Assembly: GCA_018664365.1 (NCBI GenBank)
Contig: JABJOK010000103.1
Coordinates: forward strand, 1 to 33,355
Origin: Candidatus Peregrinibacteria bacterium
Lineage (GTDB): Bacteria; Patescibacteriota; Gracilibacteria; UBA1369; LOWO2-01-FULL-3
Reading direction: 5' to 3'
DNA: 33,355 nt
Part shown: one piece after another, positions 25,419-33,355 of the stretch
Layout of the letters: every line of letters starts with the position of its first letter
Numbering within the stretch: position 1 is the first letter of the stretch
Notes under the pieces: model-generated
What the model saw: only the letters and a program-made list of their open reading frames with translations
Databases searched by the model: none
Told to the model about the DNA's origin: nothing
Position numbers and translations under genes: made by a program

Positions 25419-26786
25419 CTATTTCAACTTCTTAACATAACCGACAAACGCTTTTCCTCTTTCTTTATAATTCTCAAATTGGTCAAAGCTCGCAGCTGCA
25501 GGAGACATAACTACAACTCCTCCCTCTTCAGCTTCAGCGAATGCAGTAAGGACAGATTCTTCCAGATTTTGCCGTCTCAATACTTGAGTGGGAGAACCTT
25601 CAGCCTCTCCTAATTTTTCATCAGCCTCCACGATTGCATCTTCCATAATTGAGGCAGTATCACCCATCAGAATAACTATCTTCAGGCTAGGCTTAGTAAG
25701 GATTTTAAGTGCCCATTCATTGTAGTTAAGTCCCTTGTCGTAACCTCCCGCAATCAAAATAGTTGGATCTTCAAAAGAGTCTACGGCAGCCATTGATGTA
25801 ATTGGCCCAGTGGAGAAAGAGTCATTATAAAATTTAATCTTCTTCACCTCTTTAACAAACTCTAGCCTATTAGGAAGTCCTTCAAAACCCTTGATCACTT
25901 TCTTAATATGCTTCATATCAACTCCCATAGTCTTTGCAATAACAATTGAAGGCATAATGTTTTCCAAATTATGCGATCCAATCAGTGCAACATCAGAAAC
26001 CTTGCATACCTTTTCTTTTTTTCCTTTTTCGGAATAATAGATCTCATCATTTTCCACATAAGCACCCTCTTTTAGCTCCTCCTTTACGCTAACAAATTTT
26101 GTCATGCCTTTAACGACAGGCTCATAAAACTTCACATATTCATAATCTTTATTCAAAACAGCCACGTCCTCACTTTTTTGATGAGCAAGTAAAGCCTCCT
26201 TTGCACGCATATATTCATCTTTGTCAGCATGATAGTCCAAATGGTCTTCGGTAGTATTGAGCAAGACAGCAAAGTCAGGACTCGCCTTCATATCTTGCAA
26301 TTGGAAACTAGAGAGCTCAAGAACAACGACACTATCTGCATCCGTTATATTCAATAATGAAATTGCAGGATCACCGATATTACCAGCAACATGAGAGTCC
26401 ATTCCAGACGCCTTAAGCATTTCATGGATTAAAGTACATGTTGTTCCTTTCCCTTTAGTCCCAGTAACTCCAACAACCTTGCATGGTCTTTGATCTAAAA
26501 AATAAGCTGTTGAGCTAGTTACATCAACACCTTTTGCTATGGCAGCCTGAATCCCCGGTTCAAGATATTTAACTCCAGGACTTCTAAATACAACATCGAA
26601 TTGGTCTAAATCATGCAAATAAGACTCTCCTAAATGTGCAGAAACGCCATCTCCCAGCTTGGCTTTCAAATCAACATCTTGATCACAAACAGTCAACTCA
26701 TGATAGCCTTTATCATATAAATAATTGTAAATAGCCCTTCCTTCAGCGCCATATCCTAGAATTGCAATTTTGCTTCGTTGATCCAT
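25419..26786 (-). CDS. murD: UDP-N-acetylmuramoylalanine--D-glutamate ligase
   Basis: 455 residues. The N-terminal Rossmann-like part begins KIAILGYGAEGRA; the ATP loop GTKGKGTT is at 109-116; ELSSFQL (about 166-172), TEDHLDYH and the C-terminal SPAAASFDQFENYKERGKAF follow. The last matches the MurD consensus (SPACASFDQF-NFE-RG) and separates it from MurC, MurE and MurF. It adds D-Glu to the cytosolic muropeptide precursor. It is not in a dcw cluster here: the neighbours are a convergent flippase and a divergent RNase J. Confidence 0.95.
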   Translation of the reverse strand: MDQRSKIAILGYGAEGRAIYNYLYDKGYHELTVCDQDVDLKAKLGDGVSAHLGESYLHDLDQFDVVFRSPGVKYLEPGIQAAIAKGVDVTSSTAYFLDQRPCKVVGVTGTKGKGTTCTLIHEMLKASGMDSHVAGNIGDPAISLLNITDADSVVVLELSSFQLQDMKASPDFAVLLNTTEDHLDYHADKDEYMRAKEALLAHQKSEDVAVLNKDYEYVKFYEPVVKGMTKFVSVKEELKEGAYVENDEIYYSEKGKKEKVCKVSDVALIGSHNLENIMPSIVIAKTMGVDMKHIKKVIKGFEGLPNRLEFVKEVKKIKFYNDSFSTGPITSMAAVDSFEDPTILIAGGYDKGLNYNEWALKILTKPSLKIVILMGDTASIMEDAIVEADEKLGEAEGSPTQVLRRQNLEESVLTAFAEAEEGGVVVMSPAAASFDQFENYKERGKAFVGYVKKLK

Positions 26787-26892
26787 AAGATGAGGTTACA
26801 TCAGTAAATTTATAGCAATAAACCGGCTTTTATGCTACAATTAATATGTTAAGCGGTCATAAATAGTATATTTTGTAAAAAGAAAAATAAGA

Positions 26893-28962
26893 ATGGACAA
26901 GTTAGATGCATGGATGAAGAGAGCTTTCAGTTTAGATAAACCGGAGGAGATATCTTCAACTTCCAAGGAGAAGAAAACTTTTTCTACGCCCAAAGGCAAG
27001 AAAAAGGTAGTTCAACAAAAGGAAGAAAAAAAACAATCAGGCAGAATTAAACGACATAAAAGTCAGAAAAATAATAGTAATCATAATAATAACACTAATA
27101 AACAAGTGAAAGAGAACAGAAAAAGAGACGATAAGAGAGATACTCAACAAAAAAAATCTCCAACAAAAAAGACAAATAGGCCGCAAGGAGGCACAAATCA
27201 ATCCCACCAATCAACACACAAGGGATCAGCTAAACCACCAAGATCTCCATACAAGGGGTCAAGCAAACCCGCTGTAATCCACAAAGGAAAGGTAAAGATC
27301 ATTCCTCTTGGAGGACTTAACGAGGTAGGTAAAAACATGCTGGCAATCGAATATGAAAACGACATTGTCATCGTAGATATGGGATTCGAATTTCCAGGTG
27401 AAGATATGCTCGGGATAGATTACGTAATTCCGGACATCACATATTTAGAAGAAAATAAGAAACGTATCCGTGGAGTAGTTATTACACACGGGCACTTAGA
27501 TCATATTGGAGGAATTCCTTATATACTTCCAAAGTTAGATTATCCACCTATTTATGCAACAAAGCTAACTAAGGGGTTAATTGAAAAGCGTGGAGAAGAG
27601 TTCAAGCAGATGAATTTAATGAAACTGCACACTATAGATCCGGACAAACCGATCAAGTTAGGAGTCTTTTTATTTAAATTCTTCAGAGTGTGTCATTCAA
27701 TTCCGGATGCAGTAGGACTTGAGATAGATACTCCAATTGGAAAAATAGTTCACACTGGAGATTTCAAGTTCGACGACTCTCCATCAATTCCACAAGGACG
27801 AGCTGATATGGATAAAATAGAGGCACTAGGAGATAAAAATGTACTCGCACTTTTTTGCGAATCAACCAACTCTGTAAAACCAGGACACAGTATGTCCGAA
27901 AAAGAAGTTGGAAAAGTTTTGCTTAAGGAGATTTCTGAGTGTAAAGGCCGCATAATTGTAGCCTCATTCTCAAGCCAAATAGGGCGAATTCAACAGATAT
28001 TAGACGCAGCTGAAAAATGCGGCAGAAATGTCTTCATAAGTGGACGCAGCATGCGCACAAACATGAATATAGCTTCAGAGCTTGGTTATCTAAAATTCAA
28101 ACCAGATTCAATAAAAGATGTTAAGAGATATAACAAACAGAACAAAACAGCCGACGAAAAAACCCTAATAATCACAACCGGTTCCCAAGGAGAATCCGTT
28201 TCTGCCCTTACAAGAATGGCAAACAAGGAACATCCACAGGTACAGGTTAAGAAGGGCGACACAATTATTCTTTCTTCATCTCCAATTATCGGAAATGAAC
28301 GAGCAATCTTTACTGTAATAAATAGTCTTTCTCTACTTGGAGCAAAGATTATTCATAACCAGATCGCAGATGTTCACACATCTGGTCACGGAAAACAGGA
28401 AGAGCTTAAAAAGATGATCAACTTCGTTAAGCCAAAATATCTTATCCCAATTCATGGAGAATACTTCATGAGACAGGCGCTTGGAGATTTGGCTAAGAAA
28501 CACTGCAATATAAAAGAAAACAACGTTATCATGCTCCAAAATGGGGATGTGCTTATGGGAGAACGCGGCAAGGTCAGTAAAGCAAAAGAGAAGATTGAGA
28601 CAAAATATATTCTTATAGATGGAAAGGGAGAAGGACACATTGGATCACAGGTTCAATTTGATCGAGAGATGATGTCTCAGAACGGAGCACTCGCAGTATT
28701 GGTATACATTGATAAAAAGACTAAGAAGCTTAAGGGGGCACCAGACGTTGTCTCAAGAGGATTTATCTACATGCACGAGTCGGATGAGATTACAAAAGAG
28801 ATCGCAAAAATAGCTCGCGATGCATACAAGAGAATCATTGAAAAGAATCCAAAATCAGATCGCAGAGATATCAAACTCTACATAAAACAGACAGTGGACC
28901 AGTACACTCGCAAAAAACTCGAGAGACGACCACTGATCATCCCTCTGATAGTGAATGCTTAA
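26893..28962 (+). CDS. rnj: Ribonuclease J with long basic N-terminal extension
   Basis: 689 residues against about 555 usually. The core starts near residue 133 (KVKIIPLGGLNEVGKNM) and carries the metallo-beta-lactamase motif H199-G-H201-L-D203-H204, then HTGDFKFD, the beta-CASP part with SGRSMRTN and TTGSQGE, and IPIHGEYFM, VHTSGHG. The first ~130 residues are low-complexity, rich in Lys, Asn, Gln and Ser, probably disordered and RNA-binding. RNase J is a 5'-3' exo- and endoribonuclease in mRNA decay and rRNA maturation. A TACAAT box (26836-26841) upstream may be its -10. Divergent from murD. Confidence 0.93.
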   Translation: MDKLDAWMKRAFSLDKPEEISSTSKEKKTFSTPKGKKKVVQQKEEKKQSGRIKRHKSQKNNSNHNNNTNKQVKENRKRDDKRDTQQKKSPTKKTNRPQGGTNQSHQSTHKGSAKPPRSPYKGSSKPAVIHKGKVKIIPLGGLNEVGKNMLAIEYENDIVIVDMGFEFPGEDMLGIDYVIPDITYLEENKKRIRGVVITHGHLDHIGGIPYILPKLDYPPIYATKLTKGLIEKRGEEFKQMNLMKLHTIDPDKPIKLGVFLFKFFRVCHSIPDAVGLEIDTPIGKIVHTGDFKFDDSPSIPQGRADMDKIEALGDKNVLALFCESTNSVKPGHSMSEKEVGKVLLKEISECKGRIIVASFSSQIGRIQQILDAAEKCGRNVFISGRSMRTNMNIASELGYLKFKPDSIKDVKRYNKQNKTADEKTLIITTGSQGESVSALTRMANKEHPQVQVKKGDTIILSSSPIIGNERAIFTVINSLSLLGAKIIHNQIADVHTSGHGKQEELKKMINFVKPKYLIPIHGEYFMRQALGDLAKKHCNIKENNVIMLQNGDVLMGERGKVSKAKEKIETKYILIDGKGEGHIGSQVQFDREMMSQNGALAVLVYIDKKTKKLKGAPDVVSRGFIYMHESDEITKEIAKIARDAYKRIIEKNPKSDRRDIKLYIKQTVDQYTRKKLERRPLIIPLIVNA

Positions 28963-28973
28963 AGAAATATGGT

Positions 28974-30614
28974 CTAGTTAAGGACTACTGCCCTACAATG
29001 CAGGGATCCTTCTCTGTACCCCGTTTCTCCACTTAGCTGCATTGTGTCAGTCATATCTATTGGCACGACTTTGAATCCCTCAGATTTATAAATATTTGCA
29101 GCCTCTTCGTCTTCATCAATTCCATATTGAGGAAGCATTACAACCTTTTCGTTATCACTATTAGTAAACATAAGGCAATTAGTATAATTCATTGCTGCGT
29201 ATGGACCGCAAGGAAGGGGCACAACTCTAAATCCTAATTTATCAAATTGTGATTTAACCTCATTTAAATAGGTCCGTACACCTTGAGAATAGTCTTCTCT
29301 TCCTTGAACGCTGGTACAAAAGGACAAGCTTTCACCACGATGACTGGTTGCAGTTTTTACAGCCATATCGATATGGAAAAACGGAAAATCCTTCGGGGTT
29401 TCACCAGAAAGAGACTCCATAAGCATTTTTTTATAAGCTATCATTCCATTACTGCCCTTGTATTCATTCATATGGCGCTCACCAGGAATAATAACCTCGT
29501 CAACACCAAGGGCTTTAGCATATTTCTTTTTAGCAGATGCTACTCTTTTCCAAAAATAATCCGGATTCATCCATTTATCACTTCCAAGCGAATACACGCT
29601 ATCAAAAAAATTCATTAAGACATGTCTTCCAACAAGTGCGGCCATTTTTCCGTCTGGCAATCTAGTCACAGATAAATCCCCTCCTCTAAGAGGAGGAACA
29701 ACCATTTTTCGAGAAAAATCAGCTGGATACTTATCTACAATAAGGTCATCTCCTATAAACTGCACTCCCCTTGTCGAGGCTGTCCTTAAGGATTCATCAC
29801 AGATAAGATGAGTATCAAGAAGGGCTCGTCCTTGTACATCGTATTCATATTTACGTAGATTCGAAGATGTTAATTTTACATCAGCACGACTTGTTCCAAT
29901 AAGAAAACGCCCCTGATCATCCTGAGACCCAGATGCAAAGACAACGTCCTGCATGTAGTCATTGCCTTCAGGACTAAAAGGAAGTTCATATAGGGAAATA
30001 CTTAGGTGAGGATAATCAGATTGAATTTCTTCAATATCTGATTCAATGCCTTCAGGTATAACAATTTTTACAGCAGTACCTTCAGCAAGAGATTTAAAAA
30101 GTGAGCCATATCTTTCTGAAACCGCATTTGGTAAATCGCGAGCACTCACAAGTTTTGATTCAGGATTTATACCCACCATAATATTTGCTCCGGTTCTTTC
30201 ATCTTCTGGAATAATTTCACCCGGTTTAAAAAAATCTATATCCTCATTCAGCAAATCATCCACAGCAGCCTTAAGCGCTGGGATAGTATCGTCAGACATT
30301 TTACTTTCATCTGTAAAATCAGTTGCAACTGTATCGACAGCACGCGACACTCCGCCAGCAACAGCAACAATTGCAGCAGCTCCTGCTAATAAAAGAAACC
30401 TTCTCCTATCCCTCCTAACCTCTCTTGGCATAAACCTTTGGCGCATATCTCGATCATCAGGATCGCTCCATTTAAGAGCATCTTTTATGGCAATTCCTGT
30501 GCTTTTAGCATAAAAACCAATATCACTAAAAACAGCACGCACAGGGTGCGCTTTTCTTCGTTCCAGCTCTCTTCCCCTCATCTGAGGTCTTTCAAATAAT
30601 GGCATAAGCATCAA
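28974..30614 (-). CDS. Membrane-anchored/exported pentein-fold (agmatine/peptidylarginine deiminase-like) protein
   Basis: 546 residues. A basic N-terminal part (1-68) is followed by RRDRRRFLLLAGAAAIVAVAGG, a hydrophobic stretch after a twin-Arg-like RRRFLL, suggesting Tat export or a signal anchor. The following domain shows traits of the guanidino-modifying (pentein) superfamily: PPLRGGDLSV in the middle, FHIDMAVKT with His414 and Asp416, and at the very C terminus GSLHC with Cys540, matching the His and Cys positions of deiminases. The usual Glu before GG is Arg here, so substrate or activity may differ. It could hydrolyse or modify guanidino groups outside the cytoplasm (inference). It ends 12 bases from the convergent RNase J stop. 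Confidence 0.6.
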   Translation of the reverse strand: MMLMPLFERPQMRGRELERRKAHPVRAVFSDIGFYAKSTGIAIKDALKWSDPDDRDMRQRFMPREVRRDRRRFLLLAGAAAIVAVAGGVSRAVDTVATDFTDESKMSDDTIPALKAAVDDLLNEDIDFFKPGEIIPEDERTGANIMVGINPESKLVSARDLPNAVSERYGSLFKSLAEGTAVKIVIPEGIESDIEEIQSDYPHLSISLYELPFSPEGNDYMQDVVFASGSQDDQGRFLIGTSRADVKLTSSNLRKYEYDVQGRALLDTHLICDESLRTASTRGVQFIGDDLIVDKYPADFSRKMVVPPLRGGDLSVTRLPDGKMAALVGRHVLMNFFDSVYSLGSDKWMNPDYFWKRVASAKKKYAKALGVDEVIIPGERHMNEYKGSNGMIAYKKMLMESLSGETPKDFPFFHIDMAVKTATSHRGESLSFCTSVQGREDYSQGVRTYLNEVKSQFDKLGFRVVPLPCGPYAAMNYTNCLMFTNSDNEKVVMLPQYGIDEDEEAANIYKSEGFKVVPIDMTDTMQLSGETGYREGSLHCRAVVLN

Positions 30615-30628
30615 ATTTTAAGCCTACC

Positions 30629-30657
30629 ATAGTACAATGTTTAGCGCAAAATGTCAA
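30629..30657 (-). promoter_or_regulatory. Promoter TTGACA-17-TACTAT for the pentein-like gene
   Basis: Minus strand: consensus TTGACA at 30657-30652, 17-base spacer, -10 TACTAT at 30634-30629. Transcription would start near 30622, only about eight bases before ATG 30614, so little or no leader remains. In-frame ATGs at 30611 and 30605 are alternatives. Confidence 0.7.
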
Positions 30658-30745
30658 CAGCAGAAAGGAGAGATTTGCCCAGGTGCATGCGAAGAGGTGA
30701 GAGATGAAAAATTCTTCCACTAGCATAGGAAAGTATTAAAGATGT

Positions 30746-31984
30746 TTAAATAGAAATCTGTGCAATCGAAATATGGTCACCGTGATTCACATCAACGTGC
30801 TGCATTTTCCCATCTACCAGCATTTCAAATCCATCCGGAGAGTTTTGACGATGCTTAACAGTTATTGCAATTTGTTTAGCAGCATTTGGACCATATTGAA
30901 GAACATACTGAGTCATTTCTTCTGCGCTCATAAAGCCTGAAATGCCATCAGAGCACACAATAACAACATCCCCTTTGCATGCGCTTTGAGTCCCAAAGTT
31001 TGGACAATCAAATCCTTTGTCACTTATGCAATTATTTATAATTCCACTAAAAGGACTTTCAAGTGCCTGTATTTTGGAGATAGATCCTGCATCAATAAGT
31101 GTTTGAACAAATTTCTGATCAATAGATTCATATCTAATGATTGGAGTTCTCGATGGAGAAAAATGAATAACTTTTGCGTCACCAACATTCATCATACTGA
31201 TACCAAGGTTTTCATTTGGATTTCTAAAAACTCTGGCTATTGCAAAGGTAGTAGAAGATCCTCTTAAGTCTTTAAACCTTCTTAAAAAGGCCACAGCCTT
31301 AGGGAGAACCTCGTCTCGCTGAGCTCGGAGATCAAGGCTGTTACATACGCTTTCAAGAACTCTTCTAGCTGCTTCACCCCCATATGGAGATTTAGAAACT
31401 CCATCTGCCACTGCAACTACCCAGTGCTTTGGATCAACAAGAAGTGCATCTTCATTTTCACTTTTTCCACCAGCTTTTTCAGTTAATCCCCAAAATTTCC
31501 CACCTCTTTCAGATATTTCTCCCTCTTTACCCCCACCAATTGTTCTTCCACCTGTTACATCAATCTCAGTTTCAGTGATGGCCTCGGTCTGACCTACAAT
31601 TCTACAATACAAATTAGGAGCTCCTTCCAGTAATTGAAGGATAAAAACCATTCTTTCCGCAGTTATAACACTTTGAGTTATCAAGAAGAAATGCTCAGGA
31701 AGCTTTGCAGAAACTTCAGCATTCAGTCCCAATCCTCTTTGAAAAACATCTCTACCAAGACTTGTTCCACCCATGGGTAAAAACCCGAATTCCTTTTTTG
31801 TGTAAGGACTTCTTATTCCTTCAGATTGGTCTTTACGATAGATTTCTCCAATAACATAAGGCTTGCCTTCAATATTCACAGCAAGTTCTATGACACTAGT
31901 GCCAATATTGAACTGAGCCATAATTTCTTGCCCCCCAAGACGCTTGTAATCGGTTAGAGAAGGGGCTTTCCCAGGTGACTCCAT
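30746..31984 (-). CDS. PP2C-type serine/threonine phosphatase with unknown N-terminal domain
   Basis: 412 residues. The C-terminal ~245 residues are a PPM/PP2C phosphatase: KSENEDA (metal-site Asp), VVAVADGVS (about 192-200), GSSTTFAIARV, NVGDAKVI (about 271), VIVCSDGISGF (about 347) and a final GDHISIAQISI in place of the usual DNIT motif. The first ~150 residues are not recognised; a LGRD ... VSAKLPEH order faintly recalls an FHA domain but is unproven. It should dephosphorylate Ser/Thr-phosphoproteins and reverse a kinase that is not in this window. No signal peptide, so cytosolic. It has its own promoter. Confidence 0.85.
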   Translation of the reverse strand: MESPGKAPSLTDYKRLGGQEIMAQFNIGTSVIELAVNIEGKPYVIGEIYRKDQSEGIRSPYTKKEFGFLPMGGTSLGRDVFQRGLGLNAEVSAKLPEHFFLITQSVITAERMVFILQLLEGAPNLYCRIVGQTEAITETEIDVTGGRTIGGGKEGEISERGGKFWGLTEKAGGKSENEDALLVDPKHWVVAVADGVSKSPYGGEAARRVLESVCNSLDLRAQRDEVLPKAVAFLRRFKDLRGSSTTFAIARVFRNPNENLGISMMNVGDAKVIHFSPSRTPIIRYESIDQKFVQTLIDAGSISKIQALESPFSGIINNCISDKGFDCPNFGTQSACKGDVVIVCSDGISGFMSAEEMTQYVLQYGPNAAKQIAITVKHRQNSPDGFEMLVDGKMQHVDVNHGDHISIAQISI

Positions 31985-32004
31985 AATTATTTTAAAAAGG
32001 AGCT

Positions 32005-32033
32005 ATTATATGTATTTTAAGAGAAAAAGTCAA
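32005..32033 (-). promoter_or_regulatory. Promoter TTGACT-17-TATAAT for the PP2C gene
   Basis: Minus strand: TTGACT at 32033-32028, 17-base spacer, perfect TATAAT at 32010-32005. Start expected near 31998, about 14 bases before ATG 31984. Confidence 0.75.
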
Positions 32034-32076
32034 TGACGTCGGGTCATTCAAATACCACTGGTTAGAAACTAAATTC

Positions 32077-32106
32077 TTGCCGCTATTTTTATAAAATATG
32101 TATAAT
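32077..32106 (+). promoter_or_regulatory. Promoter TTGCCG-18-TATAAT for tspO
   Basis: -35 TTGCCG (32077-32082), 18-base spacer, perfect TATAAT (32101-32106). Start near 32113, about 20 bases before ATG 32133. No Shine-Dalgarno; the bases before ATG are pyrimidine-rich. Confidence 0.6.
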
Positions 32107-32132
32107 GGCAGCAACCATTAACATCCTCTTCT

Positions 32133-32642
32133 ATGAAACTCAAACCAAACTATCTTTTGATTCCGCTAATAACCATTGCAGTTGCACTTTTGGGTGGAGC
32201 TTTTTCTTCAATGGGAATGAATTGGTATGACATGTATGTAGCTAAACCAGAATTAACTCCTCCAGCTTGGGTATTCCCCATCGCTTGGAATCTGATATTT
32301 TTGATGACAACAATTTCAGCACTTATTATTTGGAACAAGGGAACATCACGAAAGTTCCTTTGGTTTTTAATGAGCAAAAAGCCAACTCCAAATCATTGGA
32401 TGATCATTTGGCTGTTTGTAGTAAACGCAATTCTAAACGTACTTTGGAGCTATCTTTTCTTTGCAAAACACCTGATTTCTACTGCATTTATAGAGATGCT
32501 GATGCTCGAAGTTACACTAATCGCGCTTATTTTTGCGACTTACAAGATTTCAAAAATTGCATCATGGCTTTTAGTTCCATATGCACTTTGGGTTGGATTT
32601 GCATCATATTTGACCTATCAGCTAGTACTTCTCAATACTTAA
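32133..32642 (+). CDS. tspO: TspO/MBR family tryptophan-rich membrane protein
   Basis: 169 residues with five hydrophobic helices, the normal size. The family hallmark KPELTPPAWVFPIAWN (38-53) and NAILNVLWSYLFF (helix 3) are present, as is the ending LWVGFASYLTYQLVLLN, matching the W-x-x-(F/A)-A-x-x-L-N-x-x-x-x-x-LN tail. TspO binds porphyrins and related ligands and is linked to stress or porphyrin handling (family knowledge). Its role in an organism that may lack heme synthesis is unclear. Its last four bases overlap the end of the convergent trmB. Confidence 0.93.
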   Translation: MKLKPNYLLIPLITIAVALLGGAFSSMGMNWYDMYVAKPELTPPAWVFPIAWNLIFLMTTISALIIWNKGTSRKFLWFLMSKKPTPNHWMIIWLFVVNAILNVLWSYLFFAKHLISTAFIEMLMLEVTLIALIFATYKISKIASWLLVPYALWVGFASYLTYQLVLLNT

Positions 32643-33274
32643 ATAGAGAATTTTAAGTAAAAAATAGGTTTTCCTTCAGCGATAAACTTTTTCTCGTAGT
32701 AGGTTTTGATTTGTAGAAGTTCTGGTATTTCGTCCTGCCCATGAACATCTCGAATAATTTCTAGCTGATCTACGTTAGACTCTTCAAGTACTTCAACAGC
32801 ATAATCAAAGAGCTCTTTGTTGTCTGTTTTTAGGTGAACAACACCGTCTTTTTTGACGACTTTTTTATAGACCTTCAAGAATCTAGGAGAAATAAGTCTT
32901 CGATTTGCTTTGCAAGGTTTTGAATGTGGATCTGGAAATGTTATCCATACTTCATTTATCTCTCCATCAGCAAAATATTCTTCCAAATGCTCTCCTTCAC
33001 ACCAACAAAAAACAACATTATCTTCACCAGATGATTTCTTTGAGGCACTCCAAAGCCGATCCCCTTTTCTATCAATCCCAATAAAATTCTTATCTGAAAA
33101 CTTTTCCCCAAGCGCTCTCGCATAGTCCCCATGCGCACATCCCATTTCCACAACAACATCACCTTCATTTTTAAAAACCTCTTCTCGCCACTTACCCTTC
33201 AAGTGTTCAGGTTTAGAAAAGACATTTTTCATCTCCTCAACTTCTGCAAATTTCTTCAATTTATGTCGTCCCAT
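32639..33274 (-). CDS. trmB: tRNA (guanine(46)-N7)-methyltransferase
   Basis: 211 residues, normal length. It begins MGRHKLKKF as many TrmB proteins do. The SAM-binding motif VVVEMGCAHGDYA (about 40-52), FIGIDRKGDRL and the family signature VWITFPDPHSKPCKANRRL are present; the usual W of PDPWPK is H here. It methylates G46 in the tRNA variable loop, using S-adenosylmethionine. The gene overlaps tspO by four bases, end to end. Upstream (33275-33355) is A/T-rich; a plus-strand TTGACA at 33340-33345 may be the -35 of a gene beyond the right edge. Confidence 0.95.
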   Translation of the reverse strand: MGRHKLKKFAEVEEMKNVFSKPEHLKGKWREEVFKNEGDVVVEMGCAHGDYARALGEKFSDKNFIGIDRKGDRLWSASKKSSGEDNVVFCWCEGEHLEEYFADGEINEVWITFPDPHSKPCKANRRLISPRFLKVYKKVVKKDGVVHLKTDNKELFDYAVEVLEESNVDQLEIIRDVHGQDEIPELLQIKTYYEKKFIAEGKPIFYLKFSI

Positions 33275-33355
33275 AATATATTTTAAATATTGTAAAAATA
33301 TTCAACCAAAAAGCCCTTATAAATGTAAGACCAAGAGGATTGACACTTTGGAAAA

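Noticed and set aside
30704..30739. 11-codon plus-strand frame after a GAGGTGAGAG-like sequence
   Set aside because: Too short; the purine-rich stretch is probably chance in a genome with no general use of Shine-Dalgarno.

Overview
The window reads as chromosomal DNA of a Patescibacteria/CPR bacterium, most like Peregrinibacteria (inference, moderate confidence). The reasons are low-to-moderate G+C, an almost complete absence of Shine-Dalgarno sites, promoters very close to or at start codons, giant Gly/Thr-rich surface proteins, a VirB2-like small pilin of the kind common in CPR, and a stand-alone 5'-3' exonuclease. A full-length RF2 gene (prfB) and at least one TGA stop (16347-16349) show that the standard bacterial code is used. 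This argues against the relatives that read UGA as glycine. No rRNA gene, CRISPR array, integrase or transposase was seen.

Layout. (1) Bases 1-9819, minus strand: two giant exported surface proteins. The first is a Gly-rich protein of ~1 kb repeats that runs off the left edge. The second is ~1,970 residues: a seven-repeat FG-GAP propeller, Ig-like modules, an acidic linker, a TSP3-like calcium motif and a C-terminal Ig-like domain. Both genes begin with the same ~103-base leader/signal-peptide segment, 95/103 identical by eye, although the mature proteins differ. (2) 9898-11079: MFS transporter. (3) About 11230-12112: a high-G+C patch with one Cys-rich lipoprotein gene that has the only strong Shine-Dalgarno site in the window and a consensus TTGACA-17-TATAAT promoter, next to tRNA-Asp(GTC). 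It looks foreign. (4) 12331-16349, plus strand: family 4 glycosyltransferase, DciA-like protein, lytic-transglycosylase-like protein, ribosomal protein S16 with a repetitive acidic tail, KhpA RNA-binding protein and VirB2-like pilin. (5) 16418-18570: an orphan C-terminal glycosyltransferase half (minus), then the 5'-3' exonuclease and a 148-residue unknown protein (plus). (6) 18631-21239: ftsA and ftsZ with a terminator; a perfect palindrome overlaps the inferred ftsZ promoter. (7) 21265-28962: FemAB-type transferase, def and prfB (minus, operon), a Wzx-like flippase, murD (minus) and RNase J. (8) 28974-33274: an anchored pentein-fold (deiminase-like) protein, a PP2C phosphatase with an unknown N-terminal domain, TspO and TrmB.

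Shared themes are cell envelope and division (FtsA, FtsZ, MurD, FemAB, flippase, glycosyltransferases, transglycosylase, surface proteins) and translation/RNA (S16, KhpA, RF2, deformylase, TrmB, RNase J, tRNA-Asp). Transcription units are short, with frequent convergent gene ends separated or overlapping by only a few bases. The observations most worth a second look are the shared leader on two unrelated giant exported proteins, the high-G+C lipoprotein patch with discordant expression signals, and the anchored pentein-like protein.
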